This document shows, in pieces, positions 36,273-50,200 of a DNA stretch of 64,000 nt. The DNA is taken from NCBI RefSeq assembly GCF_014905175.1, contig NC_057789.1, positions 1,798,001-1,862,000 of the forward strand, in the 5' to 3' direction. The notes below the pieces were generated by a model that ran no database searches, was not told the origin of the DNA, and was given only the letters and a program-made list of their open reading frames with translations. The position numbers and the translations under genes were made by a program. Position 1 is the stretch's first letter; each line of letters starts with the position of its first letter. Source of the stretch: Aphidius gifuensis (taxonomy: Eukaryota > Arthropoda > Insecta > Hymenoptera > Braconidae).

Positions 36273-39000
36273 TCACTAAAATCTAACGAAAAAAAAATGA
36301 AACAATTTAAAAAAAAAAAAACTTTAATCCTGTGGTTATAAATTTCCAAGAATTTAATTGACACGAAGGATGAAAAATTATATAAATAAATAATTCTAAA
36401 AACTAAATAATAACACTAGGATAGCTGATTTTTAACCATGAATTTTGAAAAAATAAAAATAAATTGGTTTTACTATGAATATTGTGACAAATTTATAATT
36501 TAAAATTGTAAAGAATTTTACTGAAAAAAAATAACTTATTGTGCCAATGAATAATTTGCCAAATACACCAACAAGACCTAAAATAAAAATAAATTGTGAC
36601 AAATGTCCTGAACAATAATTGTCTCCTTACAATTGTTATTTTTTTTTCTATTCAAATTTTCATTTGCTAGCATTTTTTACAAAAAAGTTTTATGTATTGT
36701 TCGTCAAGAATTGTAAGAAGAGATAAAAAAGATCATAGCATTGTAATTCTGCTGAATGAATTTGCGAGAAACTTCTTGTATATTTTCTATGACGTTTGCG
36801 TGTCTGCTCTAGGCTTTTGTTAATTGGAAGGACTGAAGCAGATTCAGCTGAATAAAAAACGTGTACTGAAGTGTACCCTGTAATTTGACAAGAAGTTGGA
36901 TACTAGTATCCCACGAATTTTTTGTAATATTTTTTTGATGCTTTGATTTTTTATTGGACACGCAAGGCAGATGTTGGATACCACATAGAGACAGTATTAC
37001 AAATGGAAGTGGTATTTACAACCATAAAGAACTAGTATATTTAAACAAAAATAAATGTATTCTTATTGATACGTCCCTTGAGGTGGTCAGTACATTCATA
37101 TTTATACAAAAAAAAATATGTTACTTCAATGAAGCACCCTGACATTGATTGACATTTGACAGAATAAAATATCTTTTAATTTTGACTATTTATTTATAAT
37201 TTTTTTACCTTCAAAACTTTATTCTTTCGTATGCAAAAATTTTATCAAATTCATTCTTCAAAAATTCGACTATTTTGTTATTTTGAATATTTTAATTTTT
37301 ATGTACTCTGATTGATAGCTTGTGGTCAATATTTGACATGAATAAAAATATAATAACGAGCAATTTATTAAAGTTAAAATTATATAAAATTATTTTACAA
37401 AAAAGGAGCTTGAGGTCACTCACTAAATAAAAGTGAATTCCAGTGCCAAAATACTTCCATAAGAATTATTAAATACCAAAATATTAACAACATAATTGTG
37501 CTTGATTTTAATTTAGTTATAAACACGTTATGATATTCAAATTTTATACATTTTTGTTGTTATATTTAAACAATAATAATCAAGAAAAAAAAAATTATTA
37601 TTGTTGTAGGAATTTAAAAATTGTAAATCAAATATATTATATGTTAATGTTTTTTCGTGAAAAGAAACACAAAAATTAAATCGTCTTGATTTGATAATAA
37701 TTAATTGTTAATTTATTCATTATATTTTGGTTGTAAAGATGAATTATCTAAACATAAATAATGTGATTAATATAAATTAGATATTGGTTGATTGTTTGTA
37801 TTAATTAATTTTAATATTATTACGAATTTCATGTTGAGTGTTTTACTAGGCAGTTAGATGTGATGTACTAGAAGACACCTGTTGTTTATTGTACTGCTTT
37901 AATTTATTTAATAATTATGACATCATTTAAAATATTAATTACATAATGATTAGATTATTGCTAATTATATAATTGATGATGTAAGTCATGTGGCAATGAA
38001 TTTTATAAATACAAAGATAAGAAACAAAATATAAATTAAAACAATTTTTTTCTTTTTGTAATCATTTGTCTACAGTATTATTAATTAATGTTTAATTTTA
38101 TTTTAAAATTTAGAAAAATAAAAGAAATAATTAATTAAGGAAAAATAATATCAAATTAAAATTTGACCAGTTTTTAATATTATTTTTAATTAAATAAATT
38201 TTGTTAATCAAAATACTTGGTTATTTTAAAATAAACATTTTGCAATATTGTGATTAAATAAAAGCAGATAAATGAATTTTAAAATTTATAATAATTATAT
38301 AATATAAGACATTTTTTACATGAAATATTGTGCAATATTAGTCAAGATGTAAAACTGCGATTATTTAATTTATAATTTATTTATTTAATAAATTTATTTG
38401 AAATACATTATACGCACCAAAATGACGAAAATTAAAAAAGTGATAATTTGGGTATCACGATTATGTATAATACCAAAAAATAAAAAATAAATAATTGGTT
38501 AAATTAAAATATAGTTATAATGAATTTTGTATAACCGAGCCGATATATCTTAAAATAGTTATAGAAAAATAAACAAATGAAAATGTAATTTAAACAAAAA
38601 GTAGATTAATTATTAATAATTTCCATAGATTGGAAATGATTTATAAAATAATAATAGTAATTTTATTGTTTTTTCTTTTAAATAGAAAAAAATTAAAATT
38701 TGCACAAATTGTTATAATAATAATAAAATAAGCACTTGAAAAAAAAATTTTAATATAGTTGATAAATTAGTGAATTTGTTTTCTTTATGATTTCAAAAAT
38801 GGGAAAGTATCTTGTAGATGAAATTATTAGTAAAGAGATCAAATCAAAATGACGAGATTTTTTTATATTGTTTTTATATAGACAAAATTTTTTAGGCTGA
38901 TTGATAAAACTTCATGTTGTGTATGTCAATTTATTTTGCTGAATAAATGATTAATAAATTTAAAAAATATTAAACCCTTGTTTATTTTTTTTCATAAACA
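36273..39000. other. 3' flank of the gene, no further gene seen
   Basis: The interval 36660-37145 is of mixed composition (including a 62-codon + frame at 36954-37142 with no domain) and may be 3' UTR. The rest is AT-rich with no repeat copy. Confidence 0.5.
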
Positions 39001-39020
39001 AAAAATATTTTTAATAAATA

Positions 39021-39039
39021 AAAAAGCTCTGAGCTTTTT
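39021..39039. repeat. Perfect inverted repeat AAAAAGCTC-T-GAGCTTTTT, copy 1
   Basis: Nine-base arms around a single T. The same 19-mer recurs 328 bases downstream. Followed in + orientation by A/T-rich DNA. Confidence 0.8.
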
Positions 39040-40269
39040 ATTTATCAAATCAATAAAGTATATACATTTTTTTATTCTTATTTTAAATAAAACATAATGA
39101 GCTTTTGTTAATTTAAAAAAAAAAAAAATGAATTGAATAAAATTTTGGAGCTTTTTATTGGTATGTAATTGATGTATTTTTTTTTTAATATTAAAAAGCA
39201 CTTTATAAAAAGTTTAGAATAAAATCTATGACATTTTAATAATCTCGAATAGATATACATATTTTTTTTCAAGATAATTGAAGCTTTATTTTGTATAATT
39301 TTAAATAAAAAATTGAAAAAGTGAATAATCTATAACAGGGGTAGAGTAAAAAAGCTCTGAGCTTTTTCATTGTCTATACAACAGTCGATAAATTTTTTTC
39401 TAGCAGTTGGTAAAAGGATAACTACCCATCCAATAAAGGGGTTGTCATTGTAATCATCCCCCAATGAAACCCAGCTGATATCAAATCTACAATGAAAAAA
39501 ATTTTCTCATCAAGGGTGAATTTTCTATTTTATAAAAACACCATCTGTTGATATTACTAGGAATGCAAAAAATTCACAAATTTAAACGCCCCCTGTTGTA
39601 AATTATAATTATAAATTTATACAAAAATATTATTTGAATAAATTGAATTATACATGCGCGTTTTTTTTTTTTTTTTAAATTCAGTAATCGATAGTAAAAA
39701 CTACTTGTTCAATCCCCACCACCATTTACAAAAAAAAAATTTCACAATTGTATTTTATATTTCTGCTAATAGGGAGGAGCCCTAAAAATGTCAAAAAACA
39801 TTTTTTTAAATCCTCTTCAATGCATACAATCACTAACATAAAAAAAATCAATTTTTAATTTTCAAAAATTTAATAAATTTTAATACAAAAAAATTAATCA
39901 CAAATTTATTAAATAAAATATTCAATTTTCAAATTAACAACGTGATAATACAAATAATTTATAAAATTAAAAAAATTAAAATTTAATAACAAAATTATTA
40001 TTAAAAATTAACTTATTTTTATTTTTAAATTTAAATCAATTTTTCAATAAGTAAAAATACAAAATCAACTGCATTGCGGTAAATTAAACTAACAAAATAT
40101 TCTCACCACGTTTTATCAAAAATAAGATTGTAATTGTTCGTCTCAATATAAATAAACTAAAAATAGCCAAAAAAAAATCTGATGTCATCAACTAATTGCA
40201 ATTAATTTTCCAATGTTTTAATTTTTTTTTTCATTATAATTTATTGATATTTCTACACTTGAAATATAT
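39040..40269. other. AT-rich noncoding stretch
   Basis: Contains the second copy of the palindrome and an otherwise featureless A/T-rich sequence; a patch of mixed composition at 39400-39600 has no open frame. Confidence 0.5.
39349..39367. repeat. Perfect inverted repeat AAAAAGCTC-T-GAGCTTTTT, copy 2
   Basis: Identical to the 19-mer at 39021-39039. Half-motifs (AAAAAGCTC or GAGCTTTTT) also occur alone near 39148, 56016, 56077, 56094, 56156 and 62681. Confidence 0.8.
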
Positions 40270-43200
40270 CATTTAAAATCATGTTTAATTGTACAAAAAA
40301 AAATAAATAAATAAATCAAAAATTCATTAGAAACATAGGAGGGAGGGAAGGGGGTGTAAAGATTATTTTTGTTTTGAAAATTAATTGGTGAGCCAGATGG
40401 ACTTGTATGTTCTATGTCGCGAAATATTTTGATGTTAAAAGTTAGAGAGGAAGAGGAAAAGAGAGAAGAGATTGTAAATAAAAAGCGAGGATACAAGAGG
40501 GATATAAAAATGTGAAATAAGGGTGGTAGGATTGGGCGGGATTGAGGAGGATTGAGGGTGGGCGGTAAATGGGCGTCAGTGACTACAGATACAACATTAT
40601 GAAAACACGAATGTACTTTTAAATCAATACCATAGCATTGTGAAATAGAAGAGAAATTTTTTGGTGGGGATGATGCTGGCAGTTTTCTCTTTTTTATTTT
40701 ATATGTATATATACATAATAAGTTGCGCGAATGTTTAAAAGGGGTGACAAGGGAATGAAAAATTGGGGGGGAAGGTTAAAAACGCGAGTGAGCTAGTATA
40801 GGCATGACAGCAACAGAGCAGGGATTGGTTACATCTCGTAACATTAACCAATGACTAACGTTTGCAAAAAAAATTTTATATATTATTTTTTATTTTTTAA
40901 ATGAAAATTAAACACCATTGCCACAACTATTATCAAATACTTGAGTATGCGGTGTATTGGCTTTTTAAAATAATTAAAAAAAATAAACTCTATCATCAAC
41001 CCTTCATTTCCATCTCATTATTGTGATTATTTATTTTGTAAAAAAAAATTTTTTTTTTTTCATTAAAAACATACATCACCCTTTTACAAATAAAAAAAAA
41101 ATTTTATTTTTTTATTTTCACAGTCTGATGATGGTAGTGTAATTAATTTTTAAATTAATTGTTGAAAAAAAAAAAGGAAAAAAAAAAATTGACGTATTTA
41201 AATCTGTTGAAAATATATTTACACGGTTTTATTTTTTGTAACTGATATTGATGTTTGCACATCTGACAATCCAATTTGTTTTTTAAAAAAAAAGATTTTT
41301 TTTTTTTTTTTGTATTTTTCGATGGTATTTGTAGAGTTTTTTGTTTTTTATCTGGTAATAATCGGTTGATCGTTTATTGCAAAGGGGTGCAGAGAGAGAA
41401 AGAGAGAAAAAAATGAAAAAAAAAAAAAAAAAATGAAAATAATAGAAGGGGAGCTTACTCGGTCATCGGTCAATTGTAGAGTGGGATTTTTCCAGCTCAT
41501 GCAACATGATTTATTCCGGAAGTGCATTCGAGTGAAGCCCATTTTATTGTTGGTCCTGACAACTACCGCCAACCGAGAGATATCGCATTCAAATTATCAC
41601 ACAGGTAAAGAGACTGGGAGAGGAGAATTGATACTACTAAAATTTGACGATGCGAGGTGCATTCTGTGTATATGGATGAAGTGTCAATTTTCCATTCGTT
41701 AAAAAAATAAAATAAATAAAAATTTAAAACCAACAGCAAATGAAATATTTGATAAAAAAAAAAAATAATAATAAAACCAAAGTCATTTGTATATAAAAAT
41801 GAAATTTTCATCGTTTTACGATTCAATGAATATTGTCCACATTCTCTTTTATTTTCATTTATGTATAAATACATTTTTTTTTTTTTTTTTCTGTCCACTC
41901 ATCTATATTCACATTCGCAACGACAAAATATTATTTATTATAAAAATAAATATAAAAATTGTCAAAATATGTTGAAATGTTTTCAATCAAATATTAATTT
42001 ATATTCGTTATTTTAAAATTAATTTTCATAATTTTAATTTGATAAAATATGGATTATTATTTCGTTATTTTTTTAATTGAAAATTATATTTATTTTAATT
42101 TTTAATTGTATTAAATAAACATTGAAAAAAAAAATTTAATAGTGAAGTTTGAAGAGTTGAATAAAAGGTCATTAAATAAGACAAAATAATTTTTGAAATA
42201 TTTTTTTAAACTTATTTAATAAAGAAAAATTGAAAAGCTTAAAAAATAAAAATAAAGTTGAAGAACATTATTTTTCATCTTCAATTTATTATTATAAAAT
42301 ATTTTTTTATTTTTAATTCAAGTTGCCTATGATCGTTAAAAACAATCGACTTTAGGGATGAAAAAAAAATAGGGGTTGATTGAAGGACATTTTGAATACA
42401 TTTAAAGTTCACAACCCCCATAATGATCATCGAATTTTATATTTTTTTTTCTCGAGTATGTCCACTTGTAGAATAAATTTAAAAAAAAAAATAATTTCAA
42501 CTCTCATTTGTTTATAATAAATATACTGTTATTATTTATTTATATTTTTTTTATGTATTTTTAATATGGATGTATTTTAATCCTCTATTTTATCCTGTAT
42601 TTTCCAATTAAATAAATCACATGAATTTATAAAATATTCATCGCTTAATAAATATAGAAATAATTCATTTTTTTTTTTTTCATTCTTTTAAATTAATTAA
42701 ATTTATTAATGAAATGTCTATTTTAAAATTTAATCATAGATTTATTAAATTAAATAATCAGGTTGCAAGTTATCACTAGAATATGATTGATAAATTTTAA
42801 ATTGAATTAATAAAAATTTCATGGTATATTAAAAATATAAAAATTATCTCAATGAATTATTTAATTAAGTGAACTAAATTTATAAAAGTAACAAAATAGT
42901 GAATCATTTGAAACATAATAATATTTTTTGAAATTAACCTAAAACTTTTTTAGTAGAGTTAATAGTTAAAAATTAAAATAAAATTGTGCAACATGACAAA
43001 ATTTATTGAGAAAAACAACAAATATTCTGACACTCCAAAAAATTATTAAAAAGCACTATAAAAATTATCAATTAAAAACTGTAATATTGTCAAAACAATA
43101 TAGTAAAAATTATGTAACCCATTTTGAAATTTTACTGCAGTAAAATTTATTAAACACCATCAATAAAAATTATTATCTAAAAAAATTTATAAAAAATCTA

Positions 43201-46200
43201 TAAAAATTATTGTGGTGTACATAGCAATATTTGTTGTGATCAGTACATTAAATTCTATATAATTTTTAACAATTTTTATTGATTTACTAAATAGTACTAT
43301 TTTAAGACTATCAATAAACTCAAATTTTCAAATAATTTTACTCAAAAATAAACAAGAAACTTCTCAATTAAATAATTGTAAATTTACGTTATTTTATCCA
43401 TCATTATTTATGATTTTTTGATTTCAAATTGAATGATATGAAACGTGAATTAAATATACATATCTATGTTAAATTATTATTGAGATATCAGAGGTTCTTC
43501 CATTCGTGTTTGTAAACATATGCTAGTGTAAAGTTACGGCGCACAGAGAGGCCGTTGCATGCGGCCACCTGTATGCTTTTGCTGTTTGGATTGAACCTTA
43601 CCTGTTACTCCTATCTCAATCGTTTTATATATATCTATATATCTATACATGTATACACAAAATATATATATATATTTGGGTCAAATATGCTACGGGCCAT
43701 CGAAGGGAGAATTTCCCAAATAAGGGACAATTCAAGAAAGACAAGGGGTTGCAACAAGAAACACGAATAAATATTAAACATTGAGATTTATATTAAATCA
43801 TGACAACGGGTGGCCGATTGAGCCACTAAATTATAATAATATAATTCTCTAATTATCCTATCAATTATTAAACTTTTACAATTGTCATTTTAATAGCTAA
43901 AAATATTTTCTAAATTAATGTGGCTTTATTTTCTTTGTAGTTTTTAAAAAAAAATTGTGAAAATTGTTTTTAGTTTTCTTTTTTAAAAAATAGGTTTAAT
44001 AATAAAATAAAAAATTGATGAATATATATTTGTCGACATGCAAGACAATTGTGTCTGAGTTGTCTACACAATTCTTGCACACGAAATATAATATAAATGC
44101 CTGAATGACAAAGAAGATACAAAAAAAAAAAATAAAGAAAAGAAGTGACGAGGACTGTCGGGATTGAAAATAAAGACTTGTTGGAATATAAAGGATGCGA
44201 CAGGAGTCTGTTAAAGTAATAGAGTATATACATCATGAAGAAAAAAATAAAAAAAAAAATTTACAAATAAAAAGATAAAGGAGGAAAAGAAAAAAAAAAA
44301 TTTCAAAACGTTTTCATATATACAAACAAAAGTAGAGAGGAGAGAAGTCAACGGTTGCATATATTTTGTAAAAGTGAATATTGAAATTCCGTCATAAATA
44401 TGAGGGTAAAGTTAGGATGCGATGTATAAAAAAAAAAAAATTTTTGAGGGATGAAATATATGCAGAAAAAAAAAATTTCAATAAAGAAATGAGTGAGGTG
44501 TTTTTTGTAGGTGGTTTTATATATTTTTTATTTTTGTAAGACACGTTGTAAAACACTATTGATTTTAATTTTACTAAATATAAAAAAAAGGGGGGTTAGA
44601 AAAGAGAGATAAAAAATTATAAGTGTGGTAAAAGAGGGGTTATAGACATGTTGGGGTGGTCCATGAAGTGTAGAAATAGGGTTGTATATAAAAAAATTTG
44701 CTTTCATTTTTTTCCTGTCTTTCTCTTGTTGATGCTGTGTGTTGGCTTCAACGTATAAAAAAAAAAAAAAAAACCCTCCTGATAGTATATAGAGAGGAAG
44801 TGAAAATACAAGACTAGTAGAAAAAAAAAAAAAATTAAAAGAGATAGTTGAAGGAAAGAGGTCGGATAATACCAAGAGGGTTGGAGCAAGTTAGCAGAGC
44901 GAAATGTAAAAGAGGCAGATATATGAAAAAAAAAAAAAATTGAAATGAATAAAAGGAAAACGGATGATGATATATATAGGTATGTTGATAAAGGTAGAAA
45001 ATAAAATGAAAAAAAATTGATGATAAGTGCTGTCGAAGTGGAAAACTGGATCTCTCTGACTGTAAAAGCACGAGTGCAATGCGAGTGAAGGAAAACTTTT
45101 TATTTTACTTTTCACTTTTGTTTTTTCATTTGCATCGTGTAACCAAAAATAATTTATTTTACATTGTTTTTGCGTACGCATGTCACGCATCATTTTATAT
45201 AAATATATACATATTGTACTGCTGTCATTTACTTGACAAAAAAAAAAAAAATAATAAACGAAATGTACATTAAATTAATTGTAAACGCATTTTTGTTTAT
45301 TATATTTTTTTACTTGATTAATTATCAGTGGAGGAAAATTATTAAAGGATGGATTATTACACTGATAAATGATGATGATGATGATGATAATATAATGTCT
45401 GGCTTTGTAAAGTAAAAAGAATTAAAAGAAAAAAAAAAATAAAAATAGATTAAAGGCCTGGACTGATGGCTTGTCAAAGGAAAACTATCACCCTTCTGAA
45501 TTATTTGATGTAATATTATATGTACTCTTTCTCTCAAGAGAGAAAGGGATATATGAATGTAAAGAAACTCGAAAAAATAAAATTTTAATTGAAGTAAAAA
45601 AAAAATGTCTACCTTCGTAGATGCAGGGACAAATTTAGCATGTGCGGAATTTAAAAGAAAAAAAAAAAATATAAATGAAAATGTAGGCAGCATTAGTTGA
45701 TTAAAATATAAAAGGTAAAAGGAGAAAAGATAAGGGAGAGAAAGAGAGAGGAGGAGAGTGTATGAGCAGATAGAAAAAGGGTGGAAAAAGAGAAAAAAGG
45801 TTAGTTAGAAAAAGTGATTTTCCCTTTGCTTCATCCCTTCTTTTCTTTTATCATCGATATACATATATAAAAAAAATTTAAATACAAAAATTGGAATAAG
45901 CTAAAGGACGACTGCTATTCAAGGTATATATAAAATTATAGGTTCGCAATGCTTTGGTATATATATATTAATATAATAAAACGTAAAAAATAAAAATATG
46001 GCAAATGGTGAGGGAACAAAGCCAGAAAGAACCAGCGGCCCGGGAAAATAAATAATCTGCGAGCTGTATTGACGTTTCTAGTCTAACTCTGATTGAATTA
46101 TGCATGAGCAGACTGGTTTCGCGAGAGGGGGGTAGTTTTCGCGAGAAAGAATACATAAAAAAAAAAGACATAGATACAAAATATATTATAGTTATCAATT

Positions 46201-46380
46201 TATGCATTATTGATTTCTAAAACATTTTAAAAATTAAAATAAAAAAATGCAATTGCAAAGATAATTTAAAAATCTATTGCATTTTTAATTTTTTTTTTAT
46301 CAATAATATTAATTATTAAATTTAAATAATAATTATTATAAATTTATGATTTTTTTTTTATTAATATTAATCATCTTTGT
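40270..46380. other. Noncoding stretch with purine-rich + strand blocks
   Basis: At 40330-40860, 41380-41450, 44150-45070 and 45415-46150 the + strand has long A/G-rich runs with few C and T. The frames seen here (for example 44528-44875 and 45325-45693 on the - strand) are F/S/L-rich translations of these runs and are not credible. The island at 41430-41700 is open on both strands without a recognisable product. 43480-43770 is a further mixed patch. A (GAT)n run sits at about 45371-45388. No gene is supported. Confidence 0.5.
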
Positions 46381-46391
46381 AATGTTCCTGA

Positions 46392-46657
46392 ATTTTTTGG
46401 CTGAAAATTTTTTAGTAAACAAATTTTCTGCCAATTATTTGATTTTTAAAAAATTAAAAAAATTTAATTTACATTTGTTTACCTGCAATGTGACAATATA
46501 AATTATCATTAAATATTTTTTCTATTTACAAAAATAAAAGCTCCATGTAACAATTGATAAAAACAATAAAAAAAAAAAAAAAACGATAAGACTATACATG
46601 AATTTAAACTGAATATATTTATTTAAAAAAAATAAATTTCAATTAGTTTTCAAATGG
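46392..46657 (+). repeat. Left flanking direct repeat of the 7.6 kb array
   Basis: It shares the string GGCTGAAAATTT(TTT)AGTAAACAAATT at its start and AAATTTCAATTAGTTTT...CAAATGG at its end with 55140-55353, in the same order and orientation. The interior is diverged and of different length (about 265 vs 215 bp). Confidence 0.6.
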
Positions 46658-47219
46658 TACAAATTTGGCGATTACGGCACTTGATAAAATTTAAAAAATT
46701 TAACCAAAAATTGATTTAAAAATCGTTGTTTGGCACAAAACATTTATGGCATGGTTTGTTGGATAAAAAAGATTAAAGGGATTATAAATTGTAAAGTGAG
46801 ATTGATTATAAGCTTGTTGTTTGTAGATATTAAACATACATTGGAGGTGAAAAATATAAGATATGAAAAAAAAACGTAAAAAACCAAGCGTACGATGGAC
46901 GTTCGATAGTTAAACTGGAAAAACCGCATTGTACAATGGCTTTACCGTGGGCATTACATTAACCACGTACTGATAAATGTATAAGGTGGCTAATGATTAT
47001 TCACTATCTTATCGCGTAATTTATCAAGAAATTAGGGTGATATATACAGTGCATCTGGTTATCAATCGAAAGTTTGGCTGTAATTTAAAATTATGAAATA
47101 ATCAAAATATTAAATTTCCCACAATATTTTATATATATACATTTTTAAATAGATATTTCTTGTCCTTTTACATTTTTAAATATTGAATAAATAAAATACA
47201 AAGTATTTTAATTTAAAAA
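46658..47219. other. Transition between left flanking repeat and array
   Basis: Mixed AT-rich sequence with GTACAATG-type strings. GTACGATGGAC near 46890 is similar to the reverse complement of a string near 55250, hinting that the array borders carry further inverted similarity. No gene seen. Confidence 0.35.
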
Positions 47220-50200
47220 AAATGGCAAACAGTAAGCTAAAAAAGATGTAGTGAAGGAAAGCTAATCAGTAAAAAAAAAATAGCTAATAGCAAAATAAAT
47301 TGCAGCTAAGAATTGAAATGTGACTAAAAATTATTTCCTTTGGAAACATAATTCTTTGGCAACCTCAATTCATAGCTGCATCAATATAACTACCCTACAC
47401 TGGACATTAGATTTTTTAAAAAATAAATTTACATGTATTTCATTTTTCCAAGAAATAAATAAAAATATCCAAGAAAAAGCAGTAGCTAAAATGAAAGATA
47501 GTAAATGGAATTAATGTGACTAGGAATTATTTCACTTGAAACATAGTCTTTGGCAGCCTGAATTCCTTCGCTACATCTTTTCCTTAATACTATTGACATT
47601 AATATTTTGAAAAATAAATTTACGTATTTCATTTATATAATATAAACTAAAATGTCAAGGAATGCAGTATCTAAGGAAAGATGCAACTAAAAAAAAATTA
47701 ATGTGACTAAGAAATTATTTCACTGAAACTTAATTCTTTGGTTCCTACCTAAATTCTTATACATCTTTTCGCAGCTGATGCTTCATATTTACATTTTATT
47801 TTTGAAAATAAATTTACATGTATTTCATTTATAAAATAAATAAAATGTCCAAAAGGAAAATTAGTAAGTAATTAAAAGATGCAAATAAGAATTAATGTAA
47901 CTAAGAAATTATTTCCTTGAAACATAATTCTTTGGCAGCATCATTTATTAAGCTACATATTTTTTTTATTTACTACTTTATTGGAAGAAATATTAATGGA
48001 AAAAATTTATATGTATTTTATATATAAAATAAAATAAAAATGTCAAGGAAGAAGCGGTAGCTAAGGAAAGATGTATGAAATTAGGGCTATAAAAAATTCT
48101 CTTTAAAAAGAATTATTAAAATTTTTATATTTTTTTATTTAACTATGCTTTTAACCATGGACATTTAATATTACAAGAAAATAAATTTACATATATTTTT
48201 ATTTATAAAATAAATAAAAATATCAAGAAAAGAAAACATTAGCTAAGGAAATATGTAGCTAAGGAATTTGGGTGCCAAAATAATTATGTTTCAAGGAAAT
48301 AATTAGCTTGAAATTAATATTATACTATCTTTTAACTTAGCTAATATTTAATATTTTGAAAAAATAGAAATTAAATGTATTTTCATTTATAAAATAAATA
48401 AAATATTAAAAGGAAAGCAGTAATTAAATTGAAAAGATGCAATTAAGGAATTAATATGACTAAGGAATTATTTAATAAGAGTAAAATTTACTTTGGCAGC
48501 CTCAATTCATAGCTACATCTCTTCATTAGCTATGATTTCCTCGGATATTATTTATTTTATATATATATAAAATACGTATAAATTTTTTTCAAAATATAAA
48601 ATGCTCAAAAGAAAAGCAGTAGATAAGGAAAATTTAGCTAATGAATTAAATGTGAATAAAAGGGAATTTATTTTCTTGAAACATAGCAATTCTTTGCAGC
48701 CTCAATTTTTAGCATGTAGCACTCCTGCTTTTCGCCTTACATTTTTATTTTTGAAAAAATAAATTTTGTATTCATTATAAAATAAATAAAAATGTCAAAA
48801 GGAAAAGCATTAGCTAAGGAAAAATGCAGCTAAAAATTATGTAACTAAGAAATTATTTCCTTGAAACATAATTCTTTGGCAGCCTTATTTTCTTAGCTAC
48901 ATATTTTCATTTATAATTTTCCCCATTTGTATTTTTTTAAAAAAAATTTAAATGTATTTTATATATAAAATAAATAAAAATATCCAAAAATTATTAGTAA
49001 GAAGGATAAGATGTAGCTAATTTAAAAAACTTTTAAAAAGGTATATTTTAATAAATAATCCCTTATAAATTATTCTAAATACATATTTTCCTTAGCTAAT
49101 GCTTTCACCATAAACATTTATTATTTTGAAAAATAAATTTACATGTATTTTATTTATAAAATAAATAAAAATATCAATAGAAAAGCAGTAGCTAAGGAAG
49201 AGATGAAAGCTAGAGATTTTTGCTGCCAGAATTATGTTTCAAAGTAAATTCCCGCTTGAATAAAAAAATTGCCTTAGCTGCCACTACTAACTACTACTTT
49301 ATTCATATTATAAATGAAAATACATGTAAAATTTATTTTTCAAAATACAAAGTATAGGAAAAGCATTAGCTAATAAAAAATGTAGTAAAATATAATTAAT
49401 TTAACTAAAAGAATTATTTAAATGAAACATGTAATTTTTGGCAATTAAATTCCTTAGCTAAATCTTTTCCTTAAATATACACCATTTAATGGAAATTTAA
49501 ATATTTTATAAAATACAAAATACATGTAAATTTATTTTTCAAAAATACAAAATAATGGAAAACCAGTAACTAAGGAAAAGTAAGATTTAATAAAATTAAA
49601 TTTGACTAAGGAATTATTTCCTTAAATAATAATTCTTTTCAGCTACCTAATTCATAGCATAATTTTCCTTAACTACTGCTTTTCGCAAAATATTTTTGTT
49701 ATTTTTATATATAAAATACATGTAATTTTTTCAAAATACAAAATTTCAAAATAAGGAAGAAGCAGTAGCTAAGGAAAGATTTAGCTAACACGTTAGGCTG
49801 CCAAAGATTATGTTTCAAGAAGAAATTTCTTAGTCACATTAATTATTAGCTGCATCTTTTCCAACTATTAATTCCTTGGTTATTTTATTATTTTATAAAT
49901 GAAATACATTTAAATTTATTTTCAAAATACAAATTTCAAAAAGAAAAGCAGTAGCTAGGAAAAGATTTAGTAAAAGAATTAATGTGACTAAGGAATTTTT
50001 CCTTGAAACATAATTCTTTGGCAGCCTCAATTCATAGCTACATCTTTTCCTTAGCTACTGCTTTTCATGAATATTATTATTTTATAAATAAAATACATTT
50101 AAATTTATTTAAAAAATACAAATGTCAAGGAAAACGGTAGCTAGGAAAGATGTAGCTAAAAGAGTGCTTGACTAAGAATTCTTTCATGGCCTCATTCACT

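Noticed and set aside
41433..41702. An 89-codon + strand frame
   Set aside because: The opposite strand is open over the same bases, there is no recognisable domain and no splice signals; treated as a compositional island.
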